A stretch of DNA of 64,000 bases from Rhodobacterales bacterium HKCCE3408 (GCA_015689705.1 WVSN01000003.1:248001-312000); one strand, 5' to 3'; positions 53,279-63,727 are shown, counted from the stretch's first letter. Numbers and translations are program-made. The notes: generated from the sequence alone by a model not told the origin.

Positions 53279-55582
53279 ATGACCCGTCACGCGTTCCGGC
53301 GCCCGGCCGTTTGGCTGTTCGCCTGGGTGTTTATGGCCGTGGCGCTCGTCGCCTCCGGATCTTCCGCTCAGTCTTTTCGGTTCACGTCTTTCGACGTTGT
53401 CGGCAACGTCCGGGTCGATGACGCTTCGGTCCTGACCTATGCCGGCATCGCGCCCGGCCAGACGGTCAGCGCGGCCGAGATCAACGATGCCCGCCAGCGG
53501 GTGCAGAACTCCGGTCTGTTCGAGACCGTCGAGGTCTCGCCCCAGGGGTCCACGCTCGTCATCACCGTTCAGGAATACCCGACGATCAACCAGATCGCGA
53601 TCGAGGGGAACCGGCGTCTGGATGACGAGGACCTGATGCCGCTGCTGACCTCGCAGCCGCGCCGCGTCTATTCACCCGCCGTGGCCGAGCAGGACGCCGC
53701 CGCGATCATCGACGCCTACCGCACTTCGGGCCGGCTGGCCGCGACGGTGGAGCCGGCGATCATCCGGCGGTCGGACAACCGCGTCGACCTTGTGTTCCAG
53801 GTGACCGAGGGCCGCGTGGTCGAGACGCAGCAGATCGCCTTCAACGGCAACCGCGCCTATTCCGACCGCCGCCTGCGCCGGGTGCTCGAATCGACCCAGG
53901 CGGGGCTGCTGCGCGTGCTGATCCGCCGCGACACGTTCATCGAGGACCGGATCGCCTTCGACCGCCAGCTTCTGACCGACTTCTACCAGGATCGCGGCTA
54001 TGTCGACTTTGCCGTCCTGTCGGTGACGTCCGAGCTGGCCCGCGACCGCGGCGGCTACTTCGTGACCTTCAACATCCGCGAGGGCCAGAGCTACGATTTC
54101 GGCGCGCTGACGGTGACGTCGGACCTACCCGAGATCGACACTGCGGCCTATGCCGACACGATCCGCGTCCGCGAGGGCACGACTTATTCGCCGCGGCTGG
54201 TGGACAGCACGATCAGCCGCATGGAGACGCTGGCGACCGAGCAGGGCCTGCGCTTCATCCGGGTCGAGCCGCGGGTGACGCGGAACGACGCGACGCTGAC
54301 GCTGGATATCGAGTTCGTCATCTCGCGCGGCGAGCGGGTCTTCGTCGAGCGGATCGACATCGAGGGGAACGCCACCACGCTCGACCGGGTCATCCGGCGG
54401 CAGTTCGACACGGTCGAGGGCGACCCGTTCGACCCGCGCGCCATCCGGCAGGCGTCGGAGCGTATCCGGGCGCTGAACTACTTCTCGAACGTGGACGTGC
54501 AGGGCCGCGAAGGCTCCGCGCCGAACCAGGTCATCGTCGACGTGGATGTCGAGGAAGAGCCGACCGGCTCGCTCGGCTTCTCGGTCAGCTATTCGACGGA
54601 TACGGGCACCGGGCTTGGCGTCGACTTCGCCGAGCGGAACTTCCTCGGCCGCGGCCAGACGGTCCGGCTGTCGTTCAACACCGCGGCTGACAGCCAGGCC
54701 TTCCGCTTCGAATTCGTCGAGCCGGCCTTCCTGCGCCGCGATCTCGAGCTCGGGCTGCAGGCCTATTACCGCGAGACGAACAACGAGAACGCCGACTACG
54801 ACACGCGGAACATCGGGCTCGGCGCGTCGATCGGCTTCCCGATCAGCGAATACGGCCGCGCGCGTCTGTTCTACTCGATCAGCGAGGACACGATCGAGAA
54901 CGTGACGGCGGCCTCGTCGGAGATTCTCCAGCGTGAAGAGGGCAGCCTGATCACCTCGGCGGTCGGCTACAACCTCAGCTACGACACGCGCGACGGCGGC
55001 CTCGATCCGAATTCGGGCGTGCTTCTGTCCTTCGAACAGGAATTCGCCGGGCTTGGCGGCGACAACCAGTATGTCCGCACCACCGCGATGGCGCAGGGCG
55101 TGACCTCGGTCGCGCGCGAGGAAGTGACACTGCGCGCCACGATCGAGGGCGGCGCGATCAACTTCCTCGACGGCGGCAGCCGGGTGCCCGACCGCTTCTT
55201 CCTGTCCTCGCGGCAGATGCGCGGCTTCGAGCCTCTCGGCCTTGGCCCGCGCGATCTGGCAGCGGCGAACCAGGACGCGCTTGGCGGCAACTACTACGCC
55301 GTCGCGCGGTTCGAGGCAGCCTTCCCGCTCGGCCTGCCGGACGAATACGGCATCACCGGCGGCCTGTTCGTCGACGTGGGCACCGTCTGGGGTCTGGACG
55401 ATGTCGTCGGCACCGGCGGTGCCATCGTGGACGACGACGCCCATATTCGCAGCTCGGTCGGGTTCTCGATCTTCTGGGACACGGTGATCGGGCCGCTCCG
55501 GTTCAACTTCACCCATCCGGTGGATACGCAGCCCTACGACCGCACGCGCGAGTTCGACTTCACGGTCGAAGCGCGGTTCTGA
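53279..55582 (+). CDS. bamA: Outer membrane protein assembly factor BamA
   Basis: A 767-residue outer-membrane protein with signal peptide (cut near SSAQS), five POTRA domains (from FTSFDVVGNVRVDDASVLT to about residue 410) and a C-terminal 16-strand barrel ending with phenylalanine (DFTVEARF). It inserts beta-barrel proteins in the outer membrane. The start at 53279 is supported by a purine-rich GGGGGGAC upstream. It precedes skp. Confidence 0.96.
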   Translation: MTRHAFRRPAVWLFAWVFMAVALVASGSSAQSFRFTSFDVVGNVRVDDASVLTYAGIAPGQTVSAAEINDARQRVQNSGLFETVEVSPQGSTLVITVQEYPTINQIAIEGNRRLDDEDLMPLLTSQPRRVYSPAVAEQDAAAIIDAYRTSGRLAATVEPAIIRRSDNRVDLVFQVTEGRVVETQQIAFNGNRAYSDRRLRRVLESTQAGLLRVLIRRDTFIEDRIAFDRQLLTDFYQDRGYVDFAVLSVTSELARDRGGYFVTFNIREGQSYDFGALTVTSDLPEIDTAAYADTIRVREGTTYSPRLVDSTISRMETLATEQGLRFIRVEPRVTRNDATLTLDIEFVISRGERVFVERIDIEGNATTLDRVIRRQFDTVEGDPFDPRAIRQASERIRALNYFSNVDVQGREGSAPNQVIVDVDVEEEPTGSLGFSVSYSTDTGTGLGVDFAERNFLGRGQTVRLSFNTAADSQAFRFEFVEPAFLRRDLELGLQAYYRETNNENADYDTRNIGLGASIGFPISEYGRARLFYSISEDTIENVTAASSEILQREEGSLITSAVGYNLSYDTRDGGLDPNSGVLLSFEQEFAGLGGDNQYVRTTAMAQGVTSVAREEVTLRATIEGGAINFLDGGSRVPDRFFLSSRQMRGFEPLGLGPRDLAAANQDALGGNYYAVARFEAAFPLGLPDEYGITGGLFVDVGTVWGLDDVVGTGGAIVDDDAHIRSSVGFSIFWDTVIGPLRFNFTHPVDTQPYDRTREFDFTVEARF

Positions 55583-55595
55583 CCGCCGGCCGCCC

Positions 55596-56234
55596 ATGAC
55601 CTTTCTCCGGTCCTGCCTGCTGGCGCTGCTTCTGGCGGCGCCGGCGATGGCGCAGGACACCAGCCCCGCGCCGGTGCCCGAGGGGATCCTGGTGCTGGAC
55701 CAGGACCGGTTCTTCGCCGGGTCCGCATATGGTCGCCGCGCGCAATCCGAACTCGACGCTGCAAGCCGGGCGCTGGCCGCCGAGAACCGCCGGATCGAGG
55801 CCGAGCTGACCGCCGAGGAGCTGGACCTGACCGAGCGGCGCGAGACCCTGCCGCGCGAGGAATTCGTCGTTCTGGCCGAGGATTTCGACGCGCGGGTCGA
55901 GAGCATCCGGACCGAACAGGACAGCAAGGCGCGCGCCCTGACCAACGCCGCGGATGCCGCACGTCAGCGGTTTTTCGAACTGGCCGTGCCGATCCTGCTG
56001 GAGCTTGTCCGCGACCGGAACGCCGCGGCGATCCTCGACAGCCGGACGGTGCTTCTGTCGGCCGATACGGTCGACATCACCGAGCAGGCGATCGCGGCCA
56101 TCGACGAGCGGCTCGGCTCGGGGGGCGACGCGCCGCTGATCGAATTACCGGACACGCCGGAGACCGGACCCGCGCCGGACCCCACGCCCGCGCCCGGCAC
56201 GGAGGAGGCGCCGGCGCCAGACGCAGGCGACTAG
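55596..56234 (+). CDS. skp: OmpH/Skp-family periplasmic chaperone
   Basis: A 212-residue protein with a signal peptide ([20 protein letters not shown]), a Skp-like helical part ([32 protein letters not shown]) and a Pro/Ala-rich acidic tail. It carries unfolded outer-membrane proteins to BamA. It lies 13 bases after bamA, the usual order. Confidence 0.88.
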   Translation: MTFLRSCLLALLLAAPAMAQDTSPAPVPEGILVLDQDRFFAGSAYGRRAQSELDAASRALAAENRRIEAELTAEELDLTERRETLPREEFVVLAEDFDARVESIRTEQDSKARALTNAADAARQRFFELAVPILLELVRDRNAAAILDSRTVLLSADTVDITEQAIAAIDERLGSGGDAPLIELPDTPETGPAPDPTPAPGTEEAPAPDAGD

Positions 56235-56302
56235 GCGCACCTTGCCGCCCGCCGCGGCGGTTGCTATCCCGGGTGAACACGCGGCAAACGGGGCAGGATC
56301 CG

Positions 56303-56794
56303 ATGAACGCAGAGATCCCGAAGACGGCGGATATCGACACCATCCAGCGGATTATCCCGCATCGCTACCCGTTCCTCCTGGTGGACAGGCTGCGCGACAT
56401 CGAGCCCTTCAAGGGCGCCGTCGGGATCAAGAACGTCACCTTCAATGAGCCGCATTTCCAGGGTCATTTTCCCGGCACGCCGATCATGCCGGGCGTGACC
56501 ATCATCGAGGCGATGGCGCAGACGGCAGCGGTGATGGTGGGCGTGTCCATGAACATGATGGACCGCGACCTGCTGGTCTATTTCATGGCCATCGACGGCG
56601 CCAAGTTCCGCCGCAAGGTGGGGCCGGGCGACGTGCTGGAGCTGCATGTCACCACGACCCGGGGCAAGCCCGGCGGCAAGGTCTGGAAGTTCCACGGCCG
56701 CGGCATGGTCGGGTCGGAACTGGCCGCCGAGGCCGAATTCACCGCGATGATGGACCTGCCGGCCGACGCCGTCGCCGCGGTGACGGAGGGCTGA
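56303..56794 (+). CDS. fabZ: (3R)-hydroxyacyl-ACP dehydratase
   Basis: A 163-residue hot-dog-fold enzyme with [11 protein letters not shown] and [20 protein letters not shown], the catalytic histidine and glutamate motifs. It acts in fatty acid and lipid A supply. The start at 56303 (MNAEIPK) follows GGGGCAGGAT. The stop overlaps lpxA by one base. Confidence 0.96.
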   Translation: MNAEIPKTADIDTIQRIIPHRYPFLLVDRLRDIEPFKGAVGIKNVTFNEPHFQGHFPGTPIMPGVTIIEAMAQTAAVMVGVSMNMMDRDLLVYFMAIDGAKFRRKVGPGDVLELHVTTTRGKPGGKVWKFHGRGMVGSELAAEAEFTAMMDLPADAVAAVTEG

Positions 56795-57594
56795 TGGCCG
56801 TCGATCCTTCTGCCCGCGTCCATCCGTCCGCGATCGTGGAGGAGGGCGCCGAGATCGGGCCGGATGCCGAGATCGGGCCCTGGTGCCTGGTCGGGCCGCG
56901 CGTGACGCTGGCGGCGGGTGTCCGGCTGAAGAGCCATGTCGTCGTCACCGGCCTGACGGAAATCGGGACGGAAACGGAAATTTATCCCTTCGCGAATATC
57001 GGGGACATACCCCAGGACCTGAAATACGCCGGCGAAGAAACCCGGCTGGTCGTGGGCGCCCGAAACCGCATCCGCGAGGGGGTGACGATGAACACAGGGA
57101 CGGCCGGCGGCGGCGGCGTGACACGGGTCGGCGATGGCTGCCTGTTCATGACCGGCGCGCATGTCGGCCACGACGCGCAGGTCGGCAACGAGGTGATCGT
57201 CGCCAACCAGTCGGCCATCGCCGGCCATTGCGTGATCGAGGACAACGTGATCATCGGCGGCCTCAGCGGCATCCATCAATGGGTGCGCATCGGCAAGGGG
57301 GCGATCATCGGTGCGGTCACCATGGTGACCCATGACGTGATCCCCTACGGCCTCGTCCAGGGGCCGCGTGGCGTGCTCGACGGGTTGAACCTCGTCGGGC
57401 TCAAGCGCCGCGGGGTCGCCAAGGAGGACATCACCGCGCTCCGCGCCGCCTACCAGGCACTGGCGCAGGGCGAGGGGGCGTTCCAGGAACGGGCGCGGCG
57501 GCTGGCGGCCGAGGGGCATGACAGCCCCTATGTCCGGGATGTGGTGGATTTCGTGCTCGGGGCGAGCGATCGACACTACCTGACACCGGGATAA
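56794..57594 (+). CDS. lpxA: UDP-N-acetylglucosamine acyltransferase
   Basis: A 266-residue left-handed beta-helix protein made of hexapeptide repeats, beginning VHPSAIVEEGAEIGPDAEIG. It has the catalytic GAHVGHDAQVGN region and LVQGPRGVLDGLN. It starts lipid A synthesis. It begins within the fabZ stop (TGATG) and is followed by lpxI. Confidence 0.96.
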   Translation: MAVDPSARVHPSAIVEEGAEIGPDAEIGPWCLVGPRVTLAAGVRLKSHVVVTGLTEIGTETEIYPFANIGDIPQDLKYAGEETRLVVGARNRIREGVTMNTGTAGGGGVTRVGDGCLFMTGAHVGHDAQVGNEVIVANQSAIAGHCVIEDNVIIGGLSGIHQWVRIGKGAIIGAVTMVTHDVIPYGLVQGPRGVLDGLNLVGLKRRGVAKEDITALRAAYQALAQGEGAFQERARRLAAEGHDSPYVRDVVDFVLGASDRHYLTPG

Positions 57595-57601
57595 CACCAC
57601 C

Positions 57602-58387
57602 ATGACACGAGCGATCCTGGCCGGAACCGGCGCGCTGCCCTGGCTGCTGCTGGAGGCGGGGCCGGCAGAGGTCATCACCTTCGCCGGCGTGAAGGCCGAC
57701 CTCCCGCACGGCGTATCGTCCGAGGAGTACCGGTTCGAGCAGTTCGGCCGGATGATCCGCAAGCTGCAGGACCGGGGCGTGACCGAGATCTGCCTCGCCG
57801 GCGGGATGAGCCGCCCGGCGCTCGACCCGAGCCGGATGGACCCGGCGACGCTGGCGCTAATGCCGCGGCTGGTGCCGGTTCTGCAAAAGGGCGACGACAC
57901 GCTGCTGCGCGAACTCATGGCCATCCTCGAGGAGGCGGGCTTTCGCATCCGCGCGGCGCATGAACTCCGCCCCGACCTGATCGCGACCGCCGACCTGTTC
58001 GACTGGGAACCGACCAAGGCGCAGCGCGCCGACGCGGCCCGCGCGCGGGAGGTGCTGACCGCGCTCGGCTCGGTCGATGTGGGGCAGGGGGCGGTGGCCG
58101 CGCGCGGCCAGATCCTCGGGATCGAGACGATGCAGGGCACCGACGAGATGCTGGATTTCGTCGGCCGCACCGCGCCCGGATCGGGCGGGGTCTTCGTGAA
58201 GCGGTCGAAGCGCGACCAGGACCGCCGCGTCGACATGCCGGCAATCGGGCCGGCCACGGTGACGCTGGCCGCGCGCGCCGGCCTCAGCGGGATCGAGCTT
58301 GGCGCGGGATCGGTGCTGGTCCTCGGTCCCGAGGCGGTCGAGGCGGCGGCCGAGGCCGACAACGTCGCCATCTGGACCGCGCCGTGA
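57602..58387 (+). CDS. lpxI: UDP-2,3-diacylglucosamine diphosphatase LpxI
   Basis: A 261-residue DUF1009/LpxI-type protein with AILAGTGALPWLLLE, MIRKLQDRGVTEICLAGGM and a C-terminal RRVDMPAIGPATV. LpxI makes 2,3-diacylglucosamine 1-phosphate in lipid A synthesis and replaces LpxH in alphaproteobacteria. It is 7 bases after lpxA and 16 bases before lpxB. Confidence 0.92.
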   Translation: MTRAILAGTGALPWLLLEAGPAEVITFAGVKADLPHGVSSEEYRFEQFGRMIRKLQDRGVTEICLAGGMSRPALDPSRMDPATLALMPRLVPVLQKGDDTLLRELMAILEEAGFRIRAAHELRPDLIATADLFDWEPTKAQRADAARAREVLTALGSVDVGQGAVAARGQILGIETMQGTDEMLDFVGRTAPGSGGVFVKRSKRDQDRRVDMPAIGPATVTLAARAGLSGIELGAGSVLVLGPEAVEAAAEADNVAIWTAP

Positions 58388-58403
58388 CACCGCGGGGCGC
58401 GCC

Positions 58404-59576
58404 GTGAGCGGGACCCTGTTCCTGATCGCCGGCGAGCCGTCGGGGGACAGGCTCGGCGCGGCGCTCATGGCCCGTCTGCGCGCGCTCGATCCCGGGATCG
58501 ACTTCATCGGCATCGGCGGGCCCGAGATGATCCAGGAGGGTCTGGACCCGATCTTCCCGATGGACGAGCTGTCGGTGATGGGCCTGGCCGAAATCGTGCC
58601 GAAGCTGCCCGCGCTGCTGGCGCGCAAGCGGCAGGCGGCCGAGGCGGTGCTGGCGGCGAAACCGCTGGCGCTTCTGACCATCGACAGCCCGGATTTCTGC
58701 CTGCGCGTGGCAAAGGCCGTGAAGGCGCAGGACCCCGGCATCCGCACGATCCATTACGTCGCGCCGACCGTCTGGGCGTGGCGGCCGGGACGGGCGCGGA
58801 AGATGGCGGCCTTCATCGACCATGTGCTCGCGCTGTTTCCGTTCGAGCCGCCGCTGATGCAGGCCGCCGGCATGGGCTGCGATTTCGTCGGCCATCCAGT
58901 AGTGTCCGAACCGCAGGCGAGCGCCGCCGAGATCCAGCGCTTCCGGGCGCGGCACGGCTTCGGCGATGCACCGGTCGCGCTGATCCTGCCGGGAAGCCGG
59001 ATGAGCGAGGTGCGGAGGCTTGGTCCCATCTTCGCCGAAGCCGCGGGCCGGGTTCTTACGGCCGCGCCCGACACGCAGCTTGTCCTGCCGGCCGCGTCCC
59101 ACGTCGCGGGCCACCTGACCGAGACACTGAAGACCTGGCCGGGGCCGCCGGTTCTCCTCGACCCGCGCGAGATGAGCCATGCGGACTTCGCTGTCGAGAA
59201 GCGTGCCGCCTTCGCTGCCGCAGACGTGGCGCTTGCCGCGTCCGGCACGGTGAGTCTCGAACTCGCCGCCGCCGACACGCCGATGGTGATCGGCTACGAC
59301 ATGGCGCCGCTCAGCCGCTGGCTGATCGGGGCGATGCTGAAGGTCGATACGGTGACACTGGTCAATTTGGTCGCAGAATGCCGGACGGTGCCGGAATTCC
59401 TCGGCCGGAACTGCCGGCCCGACCTGCTGGCCGCAGCGCTGACCGAGCTTCTGACCGACCCCGACGCGCGCGAGCCGCAGATCGACGCGATGGAGCAGAC
59501 CATGATCCGGCTTGGCCGCGACGGCGAGGCGCCGGGGCTGCGCGCGGCGCGTGCGGTGCTGGAGGTGATCCGTTGA
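58404..59576 (+). CDS. lpxB: Lipid-A-disaccharide synthase
   Basis: A 390-residue GT19 enzyme. After a GTG start at 58404 it reads SGTLFLIAGEPSGDRLGAAL, followed by IHYVAPTVWAWRPGRARKMA and LILPGSRMSEVRRLGP. It joins UDP-diacylglucosamine and lipid X. GTG is preferred because the N-terminus then begins just before the family's first strand; no ATG suits. It converges with the YbaK-like gene, with a 6-base gap. Confidence 0.95.
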   Translation: MSGTLFLIAGEPSGDRLGAALMARLRALDPGIDFIGIGGPEMIQEGLDPIFPMDELSVMGLAEIVPKLPALLARKRQAAEAVLAAKPLALLTIDSPDFCLRVAKAVKAQDPGIRTIHYVAPTVWAWRPGRARKMAAFIDHVLALFPFEPPLMQAAGMGCDFVGHPVVSEPQASAAEIQRFRARHGFGDAPVALILPGSRMSEVRRLGPIFAEAAGRVLTAAPDTQLVLPAASHVAGHLTETLKTWPGPPVLLDPREMSHADFAVEKRAAFAAADVALAASGTVSLELAAADTPMVIGYDMAPLSRWLIGAMLKVDTVTLVNLVAECRTVPEFLGRNCRPDLLAAALTELLTDPDAREPQIDAMEQTMIRLGRDGEAPGLRAARAVLEVIR

Positions 59577-59582
59577 GCTCCG

Positions 59583-60053
59583 TCAGCCGGTGAAACTGGC
59601 CGTTGCGGCCCCGGTCAGCCGGAGCAGCGTGTCGGGCGCGATGGGAAAGACGTGGCGCGGCGTACCGGCGGCGGCATAGACCGTGGCGAAGTCCAGAAGC
59701 CGGGCATCGAACCAGGCGCGGCAGGGCGACAGGTGCCCGATCGGCGCGACGCCACCGATGGCGAAACCGGTCTGCGCCCGGATCAGCGCGGCATCGGCGG
59801 GGCCGAGCGGTTCGCCCGCCAGTGCCGAGGCCCGGGCCGCATCGACCCGGTTACCGCCGGCCGTGACGAACAGCACGGCCTCGCCCGAGGTCTCGCCCCG
59901 GAAGATGATCGACTTCGCGATCTGGTCGATCTCGCAGCCGACCGCAGCCGCGGCTTCGGCCGCCGTGCGGGTGCCGTCCTCCATTTCGACGATGCTGTCG
60001 GCCAGACCGGCCGCAACGAGGGCCGCGCGGACGCGTTTCAGGCTCTTGCTCAT
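59583..60053 (-). CDS. YbaK/EbsC-family aminoacyl-tRNA deacylase-like protein
   Basis: A 156-residue protein of the YbaK/ProX-like editing family, with IDQIAKSIIFRG (lysine near 47), LFVTAGGNRVD and GFAIGGVAPIGH. Such proteins hydrolyse mischarged tRNAs. GAGGGG lies before the ATG at 60053. The precise substrate is not deducible. Confidence 0.85.
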   Translation of the reverse strand: MSKSLKRVRAALVAAGLADSIVEMEDGTRTAAEAAAAVGCEIDQIAKSIIFRGETSGEAVLFVTAGGNRVDAARASALAGEPLGPADAALIRAQTGFAIGGVAPIGHLSPCRAWFDARLLDFATVYAAAGTPRHVFPIAPDTLLRLTGAATASFTG

Positions 60054-60143
60054 GCCGCCCCTCTTGCCCCGGCCGGACCCGGCGCGCAAGCATGGCGCCA
60101 TGGGACTGGAGGACGATTTGGCCAAGACCGCCGAGGCCGCGCG

Positions 60144-62927
60144 ATGAGCTTCGCCGGAGGCATCACCCGCGCCCCCGTCGCCTTCGACCCCGACCGTGGG
60201 GCCGAAGCGCTGGATATCCTGCCGCGCCTGCCGGGCGAACTGGCCGAACTGATCTCCGGGACGGCGGGGTGCAGCCCGTATCTCGCGCGGCTGATCGCGT
60301 CCGAGCGGGACTGGCTCGAGGAGGTGCTGGCCGGCGAGCCCGACACGGCCATGGCGACGCTGGTCGAGGCCGCCATGGAGGCGGGCACCGGGGCCGAGTT
60401 GCGCGGGTTGAAATCGCGGGCCGCGCTGCTGATCGCGCTGGCCGATCTCGGCGGCATCTGGGACCTGGCCTCGGTGACGGGCGCGCTGACGCGGTTCGCC
60501 GATGCGGCGGTCGGCACGGCACTGCGTCTGGCGCTGACGCCGCTCATCGCGCGGGGCAAGCTGCCCGGTCTCGATCCCGATACTCCGCCCGAGGCGGCCG
60601 GGATGATCGTGCTGGCGATGGGCAAGATGGGCGCGTTCGAGCTGAACTATTCCTCGGATATCGACCTGATCTGCCTGTTCGACGACGGCCCGTTCGATGC
60701 CTCGGACCTGCAGGAGGTGCGCGCGGGCTTCGTCCGGGCGACGCGCGCCATGGCCGCGACGCTGTCAGAGCATACGGCCGAGGGTTACGTCTTCCGAACC
60801 GACCTGCGGCTGCGGCCCGATGCGGGCGTCACGCCCGTCTGTCTCTCGACCGAGGCGGCGCTGCGCTATTACGAGGCTGAGGGCCGGACATGGGAACGCG
60901 CGGCTTATATCAAGGCGCGTCCGGCTGCGGGCACTCTGGCGGCCGGCGACCGGTTTCTCGAGGCGCTGACGCCTTTCGTCTGGCGCAGGCATCTCGATTT
61001 CGCGGCCATCCACGAGACGCAGGAGATGCGGCGGCGCATCCGGGACCACAAGGGCTTCGGCACCGGCATCTCTCTGCCCGGCCACAACGTGAAGCTCGGC
61101 ACCGGCGGCATTCGCGAGATCGAGTTCTTCGCCCAGACCCGCCAGCTGATCGCGGGCGGACGCGATCCGGGGCTGCGCCAGCGCGACACGGTCGGCGCAT
61201 TGTCCGCGCTGGCCGGACGCGGCTGGATCGACGAGAGCGAGCGGGCGACGCTGACCGCGCATTACAGGGCGCTGCGCGAGGTCGAGCACCGGCTGCAGAT
61301 GGTCGGCGACGCGCAGACGCAGATCCTGCCGAACTCGGCCGAGGGCATGGACCGGATCGCGCGGTTCTGCGGCTACGGCGATACCGGCGCGTTCGAATAC
61401 TGGCTCCGGGGCGTGATGGAGGAGGTCACGGCGCTGTCGGTGCCGTTCTTCGACCCCGGGCCGCGCCCCGGGCAGGAGGTGCTTGCTGAGCTGTCGGACA
61501 CCGCGCGTGACATCGTCGCCCGCTGGCCCGGGTATCCCGCGTTGCGCTCGGCCCGGGCGCGGGAGATCTTCGCCCGGCTCCGGCCGGAGCTGCTGTCGCG
61601 GCTCGAACAATCGGCCCGGCCCGACGAAGCGATCGCGGCCTTCGACGGGTTCCTGCGCGGCCTGCCGGCCGGCGTGCAGATCTTCGCGCTGTTCGACGCG
61701 AACCCGCCGCTGGTCGACCTGATCGGCGATATCTGCACCATCTCGCCCGCGCTGGCGCGGTACCTGTCACAGCATTCGGCCGTCTTCGATGCGGTGATCG
61801 GGGGCGATTTCTTCAGCCCGTGGCCGGGGGCGGAGGCGCTGTCGCGCGCGCTGACCGGCGCGATGCCGCGGGACGATTACGAACGTGCGCTCGACGCCGC
61901 GCGGACCTGGCAGAAGGAATGGCATTTCCGCATCGGCGTGCATCTTCTGCGCGGGCTGATCGACCCGGAGGAAGCCGGCCGGCAATACGCCGATCTGGCC
62001 GAGGCCGTGGTCGCCGCGCTCTGGCCACTGGTGCAGGACGACATTGCACGTCGCCACGGCCCGCCGCCGGGTGCGGGCGGGGCAGTGGTGGCGATGGGCA
62101 GCCTGGGGGCCGGGGCGCTCAATGCCGGCTCGGACCTCGACCTGATCGTGATCTACGATGCCGGGATCGTGGAGATGTCCGAAGGCCCGAGGCCGATCGA
62201 CGCGCGATCGTGGTACGCCAAGGCGACCAAGGCGCTGATCGCGGCGCTGTCGGCGCCCACCGCCTCGGGCATCCTCTACGAGGTCGATCTGCGGCTGCGA
62301 CCGTCGGGGCGGCAGGGGCCGGTGGCGACCGCCGTGACCGCGTTCGAGACCTACCAGCGCGAGGAGGCCTGGACCTGGGAGCATCTCGCCCTGACGCGCG
62401 CCCGCTGCATCGCCGGACCCACGGATCTGTGCGGGACGGTCGAGCGCATCCGGCGCGAGGCGATCGCGACGGCCGGGCAGGGGGCGGAGGTCCTCGCCAA
62501 CACCGCCGACATGCGCGTGCGGCTGGAGGCGGCCGGGCGGACCGGGGGCACGTTCGACGTGAAGACGGGCCCGGGCGGCTTGCAGGATATCGAGCTTGTC
62601 GCGCAGGCCGGCGCGCTGCTGGCAAAAAGCCCCGAACGCGGGACCGAAGCGCAGTTGCAGGCCGCCGTCGCGGCCGGCGTAATCGCGGACGCAGCGCCGC
62701 TGTGGGACGCGGCAACGCTGTTCCAGGCGCTCCGCCACGGTGCCGCGCTTCTCGGGCCGAAGGCGCCGGACCCGGAAACGCTTGGCGCCGGGGCGCGCGC
62801 GTTCCTCGCCCGGGTCACCGACACGTCGGATATCGACGCGCTGATGGCGAAACTCGATAGCGCGCGAGAAGTCTCCACGGATATCATCGCGGCGGCGCTG
62901 CCGGATGTTCAGGAGGACAGGCCATGA
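60144..62927 (+). CDS. glnE: Bifunctional glutamine synthetase adenylyltransferase/deadenylylase
   Basis: A 927-residue regulator of glutamine synthetase in response to PII. It has two nucleotidyltransferase domains, with SDIDLICLFDDG (first) and SDLDLIVIYDAG (second), plus the intervening helical domain. The ATG at 60144 follows GAGG by 8 bases; a 15-codon ORF (60100-60147) ends in an ATGA overlapping it. The stop overlaps the next gene (ATGA). Confidence 0.95.
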   Translation: MSFAGGITRAPVAFDPDRGAEALDILPRLPGELAELISGTAGCSPYLARLIASERDWLEEVLAGEPDTAMATLVEAAMEAGTGAELRGLKSRAALLIALADLGGIWDLASVTGALTRFADAAVGTALRLALTPLIARGKLPGLDPDTPPEAAGMIVLAMGKMGAFELNYSSDIDLICLFDDGPFDASDLQEVRAGFVRATRAMAATLSEHTAEGYVFRTDLRLRPDAGVTPVCLSTEAALRYYEAEGRTWERAAYIKARPAAGTLAAGDRFLEALTPFVWRRHLDFAAIHETQEMRRRIRDHKGFGTGISLPGHNVKLGTGGIREIEFFAQTRQLIAGGRDPGLRQRDTVGALSALAGRGWIDESERATLTAHYRALREVEHRLQMVGDAQTQILPNSAEGMDRIARFCGYGDTGAFEYWLRGVMEEVTALSVPFFDPGPRPGQEVLAELSDTARDIVARWPGYPALRSARAREIFARLRPELLSRLEQSARPDEAIAAFDGFLRGLPAGVQIFALFDANPPLVDLIGDICTISPALARYLSQHSAVFDAVIGGDFFSPWPGAEALSRALTGAMPRDDYERALDAARTWQKEWHFRIGVHLLRGLIDPEEAGRQYADLAEAVVAALWPLVQDDIARRHGPPPGAGGAVVAMGSLGAGALNAGSDLDLIVIYDAGIVEMSEGPRPIDARSWYAKATKALIAALSAPTASGILYEVDLRLRPSGRQGPVATAVTAFETYQREEAWTWEHLALTRARCIAGPTDLCGTVERIRREAIATAGQGAEVLANTADMRVRLEAAGRTGGTFDVKTGPGGLQDIELVAQAGALLAKSPERGTEAQLQAAVAAGVIADAAPLWDAATLFQALRHGAALLGPKAPDPETLGAGARAFLARVTDTSDIDALMAKLDSAREVSTDIIAAALPDVQEDRP

Positions 62928-63199
62928 CAGACCGCGACCCGGCCGATCCCAAGGGCCTGATCCGGGAAAGCTACCGGATCGAGGGCATCACCGAGCCCGA
63001 ATGCCGGTCCATCTTCGTCGACTGGGCGCTGTCGACGCCGGGCGACGACCCCAAACGCCTGATCGCCGAGCTTCTGACGCGATACCGCGCCGGCGCCGAG
63101 GATCACCCGATGACGCGGGTGCTGACCGAGGGACTCGAGGCGCCGAAAGCGACCGGCCGCCGGGGCGGGCGCGCGGCGCGGGTTCCGCCGGGGGATTGA
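62924..63199 (+). CDS. Small hypothetical protein coupled to glnE
   Basis: A 91-residue soluble protein that starts in the glnE stop (ATGA) and contains GITEPECRSIFVDWALS and LIAELLTRYRAGA. The C-terminal tail is basic (RRGGRAARV). Tight coupling suggests a conserved operon partner, but no function is recognised. Confidence 0.6.
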   Translation: MTDRDPADPKGLIRESYRIEGITEPECRSIFVDWALSTPGDDPKRLIAELLTRYRAGAEDHPMTRVLTEGLEAPKATGRRGGRAARVPPGD

Positions 63200-63258
63200 A
63201 CCAGCGGGCGGGCGGGTCCGACGGACGGGGGAAGATCCACCAGTCAAAGGACCATGCC

Positions 63259-63723
63259 ATGCCCCTCCGTTTTCTTCTTTCCGCTCTCGCCATTCTGCTG
63301 ACCGGGATGCTCGCCGCACCCGACCGGGCCGAGGCCTCGTGCCGCGCGCCGGATCTGGTCAGCGGAACCTACGAGAATGTCGACCCGGCCACGCGGTCGA
63401 TCACCGCCGCGCAGCTCCAGTTCGTCTGCGGCACCCGCTACGAAGACCGGGGCGACGGCATCGGCGTCGCGATCTCCGGCGGTGACGTGCACTGGACGGT
63501 CCGGCTCTGGGGCTCGTGCAGCCCGACCGATTGCGACTGGGGCACCGTGCGGGGCGAGGACGACTCGACCGGCGCGATCGCCGCGGCTTACGACCAGGGC
63601 TTCGCCCATCGCAACGTGACCGTGATCCCGGTGCGCGCGGGCCTCGTCCGGCTGGTGGTGACCTCGTACTACACCGACGGCCGCCCGACGCGGACCTGGA
63701 CCGAGACCCTGCGTCTGCGCTGA
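63259..63723 (+). CDS. Small secreted cysteine-containing protein
   Basis: A 154-residue protein with signal peptide (MPLRFLLSALAILLTGMLAA, cut near AEAS). The mature part has CRAPDLVSGTY, QFVCGTRYE, and WGSCSPTDCDWG, giving four cysteines. AAAGGA sits 7 bases before the ATG. No family was recognised; it is presumably periplasmic. Confidence 0.6.
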   Translation: MPLRFLLSALAILLTGMLAAPDRAEASCRAPDLVSGTYENVDPATRSITAAQLQFVCGTRYEDRGDGIGVAISGGDVHWTVRLWGSCSPTDCDWGTVRGEDDSTGAIAAAYDQGFAHRNVTVIPVRAGLVRLVVTSYYTDGRPTRTWTETLRLR

Positions 63724-63727
63724 GCGC

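Noticed and set aside
60100-60147. A 15-codon leader ORF before glnE, overlapping its start by ATGA
   Set aside because: It has a plausible coupling layout but is too short to support; its ribosome site is weak.
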